Assembly: GCA_964541605.1 (NCBI GenBank)
Contig: CAZIQY010000030.1
Coordinates: 1 to 31,753 of the forward strand
Reading direction: 5' to 3'
Source: CAZIQY01 sp964541605
Lineage (GTDB): Bacteria; Desulfobacterota; Syntrophia; Syntrophales; UBA2185
Length of the DNA: 31,753 bases
The position numbers and the translations under genes were made by a program. The notes below the pieces were generated by a model, which worked only from the letters and a program-made list of their open reading frames with translations, did no database searches and was not told the DNA's origin. Numbering within the stretch: the stretch's first letter is position 1; every line of letters begins with the position of its first letter. This document shows, one piece after another, positions 6,260 to 14,432 of the stretch.

Positions 6260-8233
6260 TTGATTGAAAAGAAGATGCGGCTGAGAGAGAATCAAAAATA
6301 CAGAAGCTGGGTCGAGGTTGACCTTGATCATTTCACCAGAAACTGGGAAGAAATGAAAAGGCTGGTCGGTCCCGATGTCAGGATTCTTCAGGTAGTCAAA
6401 GCGGATGCGTACGGCCATGGGGCAATCGAGATATCCAACGTTGCCCTGAAGAATGGCGCGGCCATGCTTGGGGTGGCCAATGCCGATGAAGGGGTACAGC
6501 TTCGTGTCAGCGGCATTACGGCACCCATTCTGATTCTCAGCCCGTCCACAAATTCCGAAACCGATGAAATTATCAAATACAATCTGATCCCGTCGGTATC
6601 GGATATCAATTTTGCACGGGAGCTCCAGAAAAGGAGCAAAAAAGCAGACATCAGGACGCCCATTCACATAGAGGTGGACACGGGGATGGGCAGAGGCGGA
6701 ACGATGCATCAGGAAGCCCTGAAGATGATTCGCGAGATCGTCGACCTCCCCAATCTCTATGTCGAAGGCATCTTTACCCACCTCTCTTCCAGCGAGGTCA
6801 TGGATGATTATAACCGGATGCAGTGGACGCTCTTCAGAGAGCTCCTTGACACGCTCGACAAGGAAGCCATTCACATCCCCGTCAAACACATGGCAAACAG
6901 CGGCGCCATCCTCAATTTTCCTGAGTTCCATCTTGATATGGTGCGCCCGGGACTGATGTCTTACGGCATCTATCCATCACCGGAAACAATGACAAAAGCC
7001 GCCCTTGCCCCCGTCATGTGCTTCAAAACAAGGGTGGTTCTGATCAAGGAATTCCCGAAAGGCTACAGCATTGGTTACGGCCGTTCATATATCACGGACA
7101 AACCGACAAAAATCGCCACGATTCCCGTCGGATACGGTGACGGTTACGGGCGTATCCTTTCCAACCAGGGAGAAGCGCTGCTCAGAGGGGCGCGGGCCCG
7201 TGTCGTCGGACGCGTCTCCATGGACATGTGCACCCTTGATGTCACGCATATCCCGGATTGTCAGATCGGAGACGAGGTCGTTCTGATGGGAAGCCAGGAG
7301 CGGGAATATATCTCCGCGGATGATCTTGCCTCCAAGGTGAATACCATCAGCTATGAAATCATGTGCGCTCTGGGAAAACGGGCACCCCGGATATTCCTCC
7401 ATAAGGGGAAAAAGGATACTGTCGAACCACGGCTGAGAAGAATTTTCATTCCCGAAGAAGAGAAATCCATCTCCAGGATCGACAACATGATCCGTTACTG
7501 CTTTCAGACACGGGCAAGGGATGAGGAACTGGGCGACGCCATATACTATGAGATGTTCGAGACCCTGTTCGGCAAGGAAGACCGGCAACTGGAGCTGAGA
7601 ACCAACTTCAGGTACGATATCCGCGTTTCCGAGTTTCCCAAGCGGGAGATCATGGCAGACCCGCTGGTAGCGGATTATTTCAAGGTGACAACCCATATCG
7701 AATATATAAAAACCCTGAAAAATCCAATTTTTATGATCGGATGTGCATTGAATGACGAGCAACTGGCGGCTTTCTTCGAGGACAAGCGATGTGAATACAG
7801 ATGGCTCCTCAACAGAGGGGAAGACCTTGTCATGGAGAGAGACTTCAAGGTCAGCCGCGTGCGTATTGACCACGAAGACATCCCGATCATCAGAACGGAA
7901 AATACCGAACGGGGTTATGAAGTCTGGTGCGGCGAAGAGAAACTTAAGAAAAGATTGAACAAACAGGCAAAAGTAGAAATTGAGATTCTGACGAAAAAAT
8001 CGAAAAGTAACAATACGTTTTCCGTCTACCTCGTCTATCCCACGAGAGGCCTGGATATATCATTCCATTATGACGGGGTTAACTTCAAGTACGTCAGAGA
8101 GGTCAGTTTTTTCTCCGGAAAGCAACCCTACCCGGAGGTTATCCACAAAAAAGGAAAATCCATCACGCTTCAAATCAGTGATAACGAATGGATATTCCCC
8201 AACAGCGGCGTCACTTTTTTCTGGGGTTTTTAA
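6260..8233 (+). CDS. alr: Alanine racemase with an unusual C-terminal extension
   Basis: Residues about 10-392 are a full PLP-dependent alanine racemase (L-Ala to D-Ala for peptidoglycan). The PLP lysine is K47 in VVKADAYGHG, and the catalytic tyrosine is Y273 in SIGYGRSY; MDMCTLDVT is also present. Normal racemases end here at about 370-390 residues, but this protein continues for some 260 residues of unrecognised sequence (395-657), with an Arg/Glu-rich helical part, an IEILTKKSKS strand region and a beta-rich end (LDISFHYDG, VTFFWGF). The listed start is TTG at 6260; an ATG at 6275 is equally possible and gives a more usual N-terminus. Neither has a good ribosome site, so coupling to the cyclase stop is likely. 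The racemase call is firm; the role of the extension is unknown. Confidence 0.88.
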   Translation: MIEKKMRLRENQKYRSWVEVDLDHFTRNWEEMKRLVGPDVRILQVVKADAYGHGAIEISNVALKNGAAMLGVANADEGVQLRVSGITAPILILSPSTNSETDEIIKYNLIPSVSDINFARELQKRSKKADIRTPIHIEVDTGMGRGGTMHQEALKMIREIVDLPNLYVEGIFTHLSSSEVMDDYNRMQWTLFRELLDTLDKEAIHIPVKHMANSGAILNFPEFHLDMVRPGLMSYGIYPSPETMTKAALAPVMCFKTRVVLIKEFPKGYSIGYGRSYITDKPTKIATIPVGYGDGYGRILSNQGEALLRGARARVVGRVSMDMCTLDVTHIPDCQIGDEVVLMGSQEREYISADDLASKVNTISYEIMCALGKRAPRIFLHKGKKDTVEPRLRRIFIPEEEKSISRIDNMIRYCFQTRARDEELGDAIYYEMFETLFGKEDRQLELRTNFRYDIRVSEFPKREIMADPLVADYFKVTTHIEYIKTLKNPIFMIGCALNDEQLAAFFEDKRCEYRWLLNRGEDLVMERDFKVSRVRIDHEDIPIIRTENTERGYEVWCGEEKLKKRLNKQAKVEIEILTKKSKSNNTFSVYLVYPTRGLDISFHYDGVNFKYVREVSFFSGKQPYPEVIHKKGKSITLQISDNEWIFPNSGVTFFWGF

Positions 8234-8238
8234 TAACA

Positions 8239-9294
8239 ATGAAAAAGTTGAGAGTAGGCATTCTATTGGGAGGCATGTCTTCGGAAAGAGAAGTTTCACT
8301 CAACAGCGGCAGAAATATCTATGACAACCTGGACAAGGAGTTGTACGAAGGGAATCCAATATTTGTGGATGCAGAAGGAAGATTCTGGATCATACCCTGG
8401 CAGATGGTTTCTCAGAACACCACCACGGACATATCAGAACGCCTGGAAAAGGAAGCACGAAGGATTCCCTATGAGGAATTGAAGGACGAGATTGATTTCG
8501 CTTTCATTTCCCTTCATGGAAAATACGGGGACGACGGATGCATTCAGGGACTTCTGGAGTTGATGGGAATTCCTTATACGGGGCCCGGCGTCCTGGCATC
8601 CGCATTGGGTATGGACAAACACATCCAGCAGAAAATCCTTCAGGACGCGGGACTGGGCACACCGGACAGCGTGATTGTTCACGAAAAGGAATGGCGGGAA
8701 AACAGGGAGGAGATAAAAAAGAAACTGACGGATCACTTCCCGTTTCCCTTCTTTACAAAACCCATCAGAGAAGGATCGAGTGTGGGTGTAACATCCATAA
8801 AGGATGAAGCCTCTCTGGAAAAGGGAATAGAAGAGGCCTTGAAATGGGATAATGCCGTTCTGGTGGAAGAGTTTCTCGACGGCATCGAATTTTCCTGTAT
8901 CGTGCTGGAAGAAAACGGCAAGGCCACCCCTCTCGACCTTACGGAAATTTATCCTCAGAGCGAATATTACACATATGACGACAAGTACATGCCGGGGAGG
9001 TGCCGGAAGTACACACCCCCAAAAAATATTCCACCTGATACCGTGGAGAAGATCAAGGCGGAAGTTGTTCGCGCTTACCATGCCCTGGGATTCAGATCCT
9101 ACGGCCGGATCGACGGTTTTCTCACAAAGGACGGCAGTATCCTCATCACAGATCCAAATTCGTCCTCGGGCATGGCTCCTTCTTCTTTTTTCTTTGAACA
9201 GGCAGCGTGCGCCGGCATGCTTCCCTCAATGGTCATATCCAACCTGATTCAGAATGCCCTCAGAATCCATCAGGAAAAGCGTGGACCGTTATAA
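8239..9294 (+). CDS. D-alanine-D-alanine ligase-like protein, copy 1 (divergent)
   Basis: A 351-residue ATP-grasp ligase of the Ddl family, which joins two D-Ala using ATP. It has GGMSSEREVSLNSG near the N-terminus, HGKYGDDGCIQGLLE (about 93-107) and the ATP-binding TKPIREGSSVGV. It departs from the usual active site: the metal-binding motif, normally E.N.LPG, is D305-P-N307 followed by SSSGMAPSS, so Glu is replaced by Asp and the LPG turn is lost. The omega-loop reads YYTYDDKYMPG. Its substrate may therefore differ from D-Ala-D-Ala. The ATG at 8239 lies 5 nt after the racemase stop and has almost no ribosome site; the longer in-frame start (8188) would overlap the racemase. It is paralogous to the gene at 10185. 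Confidence 0.85.
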   Translation: MKKLRVGILLGGMSSEREVSLNSGRNIYDNLDKELYEGNPIFVDAEGRFWIIPWQMVSQNTTTDISERLEKEARRIPYEELKDEIDFAFISLHGKYGDDGCIQGLLELMGIPYTGPGVLASALGMDKHIQQKILQDAGLGTPDSVIVHEKEWRENREEIKKKLTDHFPFPFFTKPIREGSSVGVTSIKDEASLEKGIEEALKWDNAVLVEEFLDGIEFSCIVLEENGKATPLDLTEIYPQSEYYTYDDKYMPGRCRKYTPPKNIPPDTVEKIKAEVVRAYHALGFRSYGRIDGFLTKDGSILITDPNSSSGMAPSSFFFEQAACAGMLPSMVISNLIQNALRIHQEKRGPL

Positions 9295-9411
9295 TAGTCG
9301 GCATGAAACTAGAAAAGATGCATGAGTGTTATATTGAAATAAGCAGGAATGATTTTTTTACGACTTATCAAATAAGCTTTGGGAAAAAATAATAGATTGA
9401 GGAGAGGACTT

Positions 9412-10185
9412 ATGAAAAAATGTGCGTTATCAGTTTTTTATGTATTGGCTGTCTTTTTTCTAACAGTTAATTTTGTTACGCCGGCAAACGCCCTTGAATT
9501 TGGCGTGAGGGGTTATTACTGGTTTCCCACATTAAAATCGGACTTGAAATTGAACTCAGGCAGTACGACGGGCACCGAATTCAACATTAAAGACACCTTC
9601 GGTCTCCCTTCCGAGGGGATTCCCTCGGTGGAAGCCTATGCGGGAATCGGCAAACATCACGTCAGCCTGATGTATACCGGGGTCAAATACTCGGGATCGC
9701 AAACACTTTCATCCCCCATTACCTTCGGAGGTAAATCATATGGCGGTAATGTCACGGGTGATTTCAGTTTCAGAATGATCGACGCGGAATACCAGTATGA
9801 TCTCTTGAACCTCGAAAATTTTCTGGCGGGTTTTTCCATCGGGGCTATCGGCAAAATCAAGTATTTCGAAGGCGAAGCAAAATTGTATAATTCCGCGAAT
9901 GGTGAAACGTCCCAGACATTCCGTCTCCCGATTCCCATGGTCGGGGTCGGTGCGCATTTGGGAATCCTGGCCAATATTCTGGAAGCAAGAGCTAAAATAA
10001 CAGGAATGGGGTATTCCGGAAATTATATATACGAGGCTCTTGCCGACATTTCTGTCACTCCTTTCCCGTTTGTGGACATACACGGCGGATATAAAGTGAT
10101 AGCTGTCAAGATTGATAATGTGAACGATGTAACGGCAAACCCAAGCTTTCAGGGACCTTTCATAGCTTTAACCGTCGGCTGGTAA
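9412..10185 (+). CDS. Outer-membrane beta-barrel protein
   Basis: A 257-residue exported protein. The signal peptide (MKKCALSVFYVLAVFFLTV) ends in ANA before LEFGVRGYYWFP, a good signal peptidase I site. The mature part alternates amphipathic strands with Gly/Asn turns (HHVSLMYTGVKYSG, FSFRMIDAEYQYDL, LEARAKITGMGYSG) and ends in an aromatic residue (LTVGW), as outer-membrane barrels do; about 8-10 strands are likely. The ATG at 9412 has GGAGAGG just upstream. It sits between the two ligase paralogues, and its stop overlaps the longer start of the second by one base (TAATG), so it is in the same transcript. No specific family is recognised; it could be a sensor or porin for the cell-wall module. 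Confidence 0.75.
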   Translation: MKKCALSVFYVLAVFFLTVNFVTPANALEFGVRGYYWFPTLKSDLKLNSGSTTGTEFNIKDTFGLPSEGIPSVEAYAGIGKHHVSLMYTGVKYSGSQTLSSPITFGGKSYGGNVTGDFSFRMIDAEYQYDLLNLENFLAGFSIGAIGKIKYFEGEAKLYNSANGETSQTFRLPIPMVGVGAHLGILANILEARAKITGMGYSGNYIYEALADISVTPFPFVDIHGGYKVIAVKIDNVNDVTANPSFQGPFIALTVGW

Positions 10186-11276
10186 TGATAGGAGAAAACG
10201 TGTCAACAACGTTAGACAAAGACAGCAGGAAAGCAAGGGTCGGGATCATTATGGGGGGAGTGTCCTCCGAGAAGGAGGTCTCCCTTGAAAGCGGCAGGAA
10301 TATTTTCAGCAAGATCGACAGAGCGAAATATATGCCCGTCGCTATCTTCATGGACAGCAGAGGGGGTTTATGGGAAATACCTCTGAAGTTATTGATGCGC
10401 AACAGTACCAGGGACATTGAAGAAGACCTGCCCGAAGAGGCGACACGCATTCCCTACGAGGCCCTCACAGCCACAGCGGATGTGATTTGCATTGGGCTTC
10501 ACGGCAAATACGGCGAAGACGGATGCCTGCAGGGGCTGCTGGAATTTTTGAAAATTCCTTATACGGGCTCCGGTGTCCTGGCGTCCGCCCTCGGGATGGA
10601 TAAATTCACCGGCAGAAGGATTCTTGCCTTAAGCGGCATTGACGTGCCGCGGACTGTTCCTGTTTACAGACATCAGTGGATCCCCGGAAACATGGAGGGC
10701 ATTATAGATCTGATCGGAAAAGATATCGGGTTTCCTTGTGTTATCAAGCCGACCAGAGAAGGTTGCAGTACCGCCGTCAAGAAGGTCGTTTCAAAAGAGG
10801 GGATATCCTCCGCCCTGGAAGAGGCTTTTCAATGGGATAATACGGCTCTGGTCGAAGAATTCATCGAGGGAATTGAGGTGACCTGCGGCGTTATCGAGAA
10901 TGAGCATCCTGTGGCTTTGACGCCTTCCGAAACCATTCCTACCGACGATGTCCTGTCTCTTGAAGACAAGTTCCTTTACGGGCAGGGTGAGAACAAGACG
11001 CCGGCCAGGGTGTCCGATGAAATACTGAAACGAATCCAGGATACGGCCGTCGGGACATTCAGCGCCCTCAATCTGAGGGGATATGCCCGCATAGACATGT
11101 TTGTCAGAAAAGACGGACGGGTTGCCGTTCTTGAACCCAATACACTGCCCGGGATGACACCATCTACCGTTCTTTTTCATCAGGCTGCCGCCTCCGGAAT
11201 CACACAGACGGATCTTATTGACCGGATCATTCAGTCCGCCCTTGAGGCACATGCAAACAAGAAAGGACCTCTATAA
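10185..11276 (+). CDS. ddl: D-alanine-D-alanine ligase, copy 2
   Basis: A 363-residue ATP-grasp ligase, clearly paralogous to copy 1 (shared EVSL.SGRNI, ATRIPYEAL versus ARRIPYEEL, and GVLASALGMDK). Its metal-binding motif is canonical: E317-P-N319 followed by TLPGMTPST. Its omega-loop (DVLSLEDKFLYGQGENKTPA) lacks the usual Tyr of YDYEAKY-type Ddl enzymes, a position that affects choice of the second substrate. The first ATG at 10185 overlaps the barrel gene stop; a GTG at 10200 has a better ribosome site (AGGAG, 5 nt) and is probably the main start, giving 358 residues. General function is secure; exact dipeptide or depsipeptide product is not. Confidence 0.88.
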   Translation: MIGENVSTTLDKDSRKARVGIIMGGVSSEKEVSLESGRNIFSKIDRAKYMPVAIFMDSRGGLWEIPLKLLMRNSTRDIEEDLPEEATRIPYEALTATADVICIGLHGKYGEDGCLQGLLEFLKIPYTGSGVLASALGMDKFTGRRILALSGIDVPRTVPVYRHQWIPGNMEGIIDLIGKDIGFPCVIKPTREGCSTAVKKVVSKEGISSALEEAFQWDNTALVEEFIEGIEVTCGVIENEHPVALTPSETIPTDDVLSLEDKFLYGQGENKTPARVSDEILKRIQDTAVGTFSALNLRGYARIDMFVRKDGRVAVLEPNTLPGMTPSTVLFHQAAASGITQTDLIDRIIQSALEAHANKKGPL

Positions 11277-11295
11277 GTTTTCGATATGGTCATTC

Positions 11296-11319
11296 GGGGT
11301 CAGTTTTGAAACTAACCCC
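11296..11319 (+). terminator. Hairpin after second ligase gene
   Basis: GGGGTCAGTTT and AAACTAACCCC form an 11-bp stem with one G-T wobble and a 2-nt loop, 20 nt after the ligase stop and just before the mla promoter. The following CCTTTT is a weak T-tract, so termination is likely but not certain. Confidence 0.5.
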
Positions 11320-11341
11320 AACCTTTTGTGCTTAATATGCC

Positions 11342-11370
11342 TTGACACACAATGGGCTTTCCCCTATATT
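11342..11370 (+). promoter_or_regulatory. Sigma70-type promoter of the mla operon
   Basis: A near-consensus promoter: TTGACA (11342-11347), a 17-nt spacer, TATATT (11365-11370). It lies in the gap between the second ligase and mlaE, showing that mla has its own start of transcription. The leader before the chosen mlaE start is about 95 nt. Confidence 0.65.
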
Positions 11371-11472
11371 TCCAGCGAAATTCCAGACAGCGTCGGGAAT
11401 CAATCAGTCGGGAATCGTCGATTTGTTGATGCAATTCGCTTTTTTTATTTTAATCATCAGAAAGGTTTCCAC

Positions 11473-12246
11473 GTGGTGTTGGAGTCCATTCGCAGATTGG
11501 GAAGTCGCATCATCTCCGTTTTCGAAGACATTGGAAAAACAGGGGTTTTTCTGGGGTCAGCCCTGTTCTGGACTTTTGTCCCGCCTCTGAAGGTCGGCAG
11601 GGTCATCAAGCAGATCAGTTTCATCGGAGTCAAGTCGTCCCTGATCGTTATTCTGACCGGAGCCTTCACGGGGATGGTTCTCACCCTCCAGACCTACTAC
11701 GGGATGGAGACATTCGGGGCTACGGCCCTTCTCGGTCCCACGGTCGCTCTGGCGCTGATCCGGGAACTCGGGCCGGTCATTTCCGCCCTCATGATTACCG
11801 GAAGGGCCGGTTCAGCCCTTGCGGCGGAAATCGGAATCATGAGGATCAGTGAACAGATCGACGCTCTGGAGGTCATGGCGTTGAACCCCTTCCGCTACCT
11901 GATCGTTCCCAATCTTCTGGCCGGAATTATTTCCTTTCCCCTTTTAGCCTCCATTTTCAATGCGGCGGGCATTTTGGGGGGATATCTCGTAGCCGTCCAG
12001 CTTCTCGGGGTCAGCGAAGGGGGATTTTTCGGAGAAATGGTCAACTACCTCGACATGAAAGATATCCGGATCGGGCTCTATAAATCGCTGAGTTTCGGCT
12101 TGATCGTGGCCTGGATTAGTTGTTATAAAGGGTTCAACACGAGTTATGGGGCTGAGGGGGTCAGCAAGGCGACGACGGAAGCCGTAGTAACCTCGTCTGT
12201 TCTGATTCTTGTCTGGGATTACTTCCTGACATCCGTATTGTTTTGA
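11473..12246 (+). CDS. mlaE: MlaE family ABC transporter permease
   Basis: Permease of the Mla lipid-transport system, which moves phospholipids between outer and inner membrane. About 257 residues with five or six hydrophobic segments and family motifs GAFTGMVLTLQ, LGPVISALMITGRAGSALAAEIG and EQIDALEVMALNP. The open frame extends far upstream (to 11218), through the promoter and into the ligase gene, so a late start was chosen: GTG at 11473 with AGAAAGG 7 nt before it, giving the normal family length. It works with the ATPase and MCE protein encoded directly after it; its TGA is 2 nt from the mlaF ATG. Confidence 0.88.
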   Translation: MVLESIRRLGSRIISVFEDIGKTGVFLGSALFWTFVPPLKVGRVIKQISFIGVKSSLIVILTGAFTGMVLTLQTYYGMETFGATALLGPTVALALIRELGPVISALMITGRAGSALAAEIGIMRISEQIDALEVMALNPFRYLIVPNLLAGIISFPLLASIFNAAGILGGYLVAVQLLGVSEGGFFGEMVNYLDMKDIRIGLYKSLSFGLIVAWISCYKGFNTSYGAEGVSKATTEAVVTSSVLILVWDYFLTSVLF

Positions 12247-12248
12247 TT

Positions 12249-12974
12249 ATGATTGAAGCTATCGACATTTATAAGTCGTTTAACGGGATTGATGTCCTCC
12301 GGGGAATAGAATTCCGGGTGGAAAAGGGAGAGATCATGGCCCTCATCGGCAAGAGCGGCCATGGAAAATCCGTTCTGCTGAAACATATCGTGGGAATCAT
12401 AAAACCGGACCGCGGGCAGATTCTCATTGATGGAGAGGACATCGGACAGAGTCGGGGCAGTGCACTGGAGGGGCTGCGAAGGAAATTCGGTTTCCTGTTC
12501 CAGGGCGGCGCTTTGTTCGATTCCATCAACGTGTTTGACAATGTGGCGTTCCCTCTTCGTGAAAAGACCCGGATGGACAGGGAAAATATCCGGCAGAGGG
12601 TTATTCAGGAACTGGAGCAGGTGGGTCTGCCGGAGGCGGGAAACAAGTATCCCGCAGAATTGAGCGGCGGAATGAAAAAAAGAGTGGCCCTCGCACGGTG
12701 CCTGAGCACCGATCCGGAGATTATGCTTTTCGATGAACCGACAACAGGATTAGACCCCATAACCGCCCGCTCCATCAACAATCTGATCCGGGAAACCCAT
12801 GAGCGGCTGAAGTTTACCGGCATCATCATTACCCATGATATTGCCCAGATCCTTTCTGTCGTTCAGAAGGTGGCCGTATTGAACGAGGGGAAAATAGAAA
12901 GTGTTGTCAGGCCGGAGGAAGTCCGTTCCTCGGACGATCCCTTCATCCGGCAGTTCTTCGAGGAGGAAGGATGA
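12249..12974 (+). CDS. mlaF: MlaF family ABC transporter ATP-binding protein
   Basis: ATPase that powers the MlaE permease, located on the cytoplasmic face. All nucleotide-binding motifs are present: Walker A GKSGHGKS (about 36-43), Q-loop FLFQGGALFDS, signature LSGGMKKR, Walker B IMLFDEPTTGLDP and the H-loop ITHD. About 241 residues is normal for the family. The ATG at 12249 is used instead of the in-frame TTG at 12243, which overlaps the mlaE stop. The end overlaps the earliest possible mlaD start by 4 nt (ATGA). Confidence 0.9.
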   Translation: MIEAIDIYKSFNGIDVLRGIEFRVEKGEIMALIGKSGHGKSVLLKHIVGIIKPDRGQILIDGEDIGQSRGSALEGLRRKFGFLFQGGALFDSINVFDNVAFPLREKTRMDRENIRQRVIQELEQVGLPEAGNKYPAELSGGMKKRVALARCLSTDPEIMLFDEPTTGLDPITARSINNLIRETHERLKFTGIIITHDIAQILSVVQKVAVLNEGKIESVVRPEEVRSSDDPFIRQFFEEEG

Positions 12975-13009
12975 TTGACGACCGGAAGTCGCCGGAAAAG
13001 GAGTATGTA

Positions 13010-13456
13010 ATGAAAAAATTCAGCCTGGAACTATACGTAGGCATCTTTATTATCGCCGGTATCCTCTGTCTGACGTACCTCTCCGTCAAACTGGGCAAAC
13101 TCGACATCATGGGGAGCAAAGGGACGGTGGTCTTTGCCGTATTTTCCAATACCGGTGGATTGAAAAATGGAGCGGAGGTGCAGATAGCCGGGGTCAATGT
13201 CGGAAGGGTCAAGGAAATTACGCTGGAGGAATATCAGGCAAAGGTAAAACTCCAGATCGATTCCGGCGTCAAGCTTCAAGAAGACGCCATTGCCTCTATC
13301 AAAACGAAGGGTCTGGTCGGAGAGAAATACATTGAGATTACCCCCGGCGGGGCGGACAATTTCATACAGGCAGGGGGGAAAATCCAGGATACACTGCCTC
13401 CCTTTGATCTGGAAAAAGCCATTTCCAAGCTTGTGTTCGGAAAAGTGTCCGATTAA
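13010..13456 (+). CDS. mlaD: MlaD family MCE-domain substrate-binding protein
   Basis: Periplasmic, inner-membrane-anchored lipid-binding protein of the Mla system. One membrane helix (FSLELYVGIFIIAGILCLTY) is followed by a single MCE domain with FSNTGGLKNGAEVQIAGVNVG and the conserved GLVGEKYIEI. About 148 residues is short but normal for single-MCE MlaD. Two starts are possible: ATG 12971, overlapping the mlaF stop, and ATG 13010, with AAAGGAG 6 nt upstream and the usual MKK..LEL N-terminus; the second is preferred. MlaD probably forms a hexameric ring on the MlaFE complex. Confidence 0.87.
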   Translation: MKKFSLELYVGIFIIAGILCLTYLSVKLGKLDIMGSKGTVVFAVFSNTGGLKNGAEVQIAGVNVGRVKEITLEEYQAKVKLQIDSGVKLQEDAIASIKTKGLVGEKYIEITPGGADNFIQAGGKIQDTLPPFDLEKAISKLVFGKVSD

Positions 13457-13465
13457 AGGAGAAAC

Positions 13466-14398
13466 GTGAGGAGGATTTTATTATTCATTGCTCTCTGTAT
13501 CGCCGTAGTGGGAATGGCCTTCGCTGATGTACGTTCTGTCTGCGCCCAGGAAGTTTCTGAACAAGAGAGTGTATTAAAGGACGCAAAGGTTCACACAGAG
13601 GCGGGAGAAACGAAACCCCCGGCGGAGCTGTCCGCTGAGATGGAAAAGGCCGGGGAGACAAAGGAAAAAGAGGCAACAGCAGCAGGCACACCCGACAAGA
13701 CACAGGAAAAGGAGGAGATCGGCGATGATGAGGATGAGGGAGAGGACGACTTTGAAGAGGAAATGGAGACCCTCGCCGACCCCCTCAAGCCCTTTAACCG
13801 TCTGATGTTCGAAGTCAACGACAAACTCTACTTTTATGTTCTGAAGCCCGTCGCACTCATGTATGAGGCCATTCTTCCTGAACAGGTCAGGGTGTCGCTG
13901 CGCAATGCCATTTCAAATCTTACAACGCCGGTGCGTCTTGTGAACTGTCTTCTCCAGGGCAAGTTCGAAGGGGCGGCAATCGAATATTCCAGGTTTATGG
14001 TCAACACCGTTGCGGGGCTCGGCTTTTTCGATGTTGCAAAGAAGTATCACAACCTGGAGAAGCAGAATGAAGACTTCGGTCAGACCCTGGGTCATTATGG
14101 GGTAAAGGAGGGATTCTATATCGTCTGGCCTGTATTTGGACCATCGACAGCGCGGGATACTCTCGGAATGGCGGGAGATTTCTTCGCCGACCCTTTTATA
14201 TATGTGAATCCAACCAGGGACTTAGGCATGGTGAGTATCAATACGGACATACGCACCGGGATCAACACAACGAAAATCGTTAATGAAACATCACTGACCC
14301 TTGGCACTTACGAGGAGTTCAAAGAATCCTCCATCGATCCCTATATATCCATGCGGAATGCCTATTTCGAGAATCGAAAAAGCAAGATAAAAAAGTGA
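13466..14398 (+). CDS. mlaA: MlaA (VacJ) family outer-membrane lipid-asymmetry protein
   Basis: A 310-residue VacJ/MlaA protein that would extract mislocated phospholipids from the outer membrane. The core is recognised by DPLKPFNRLMFEVND (about 108-122), SNLTTPVRLVNCLLQG and FGQTLGHYG...VWPVFGPSTARDT. Between the signal peptide and the core is an unusual charged linker of about 70 residues, ending in a run of Asp and Glu (85-103). Most MlaA proteins are lipoproteins; here the only early Cys sits in RSVC, a poor lipobox, so cleavage by signal peptidase I after VCA is possible. The GTG start has AAGGAG 4 nt before it. Confidence 0.88.
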   Translation: MRRILLFIALCIAVVGMAFADVRSVCAQEVSEQESVLKDAKVHTEAGETKPPAELSAEMEKAGETKEKEATAAGTPDKTQEKEEIGDDEDEGEDDFEEEMETLADPLKPFNRLMFEVNDKLYFYVLKPVALMYEAILPEQVRVSLRNAISNLTTPVRLVNCLLQGKFEGAAIEYSRFMVNTVAGLGFFDVAKKYHNLEKQNEDFGQTLGHYGVKEGFYIVWPVFGPSTARDTLGMAGDFFADPFIYVNPTRDLGMVSINTDIRTGINTTKIVNETSLTLGTYEEFKESSIDPYISMRNAYFENRKSKIKK

Positions 14399-14432
14399 TC
14401 AGAAAAATCATCATAAAATTAGAGGTGTTGTA

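Noticed and set aside
7085..7873. 262-codon minus-strand frame inside the racemase gene
   Set aside because: It is fully antisense to conserved alr codons and has no family features or ribosome site; it is a shadow of high-GC third positions. The same holds for 6239-6931, 8434-9081 and 25719-26513.
9303..9392. 29-codon frame between ligase 1 and the barrel gene
   Set aside because: It has no ribosome site and no recognisable sequence; likely chance.
11218..11472. N-terminal extension of the mlaE frame
   Set aside because: It runs back through the mla promoter and into the ligase gene; MlaE proteins of normal length start near 11473.
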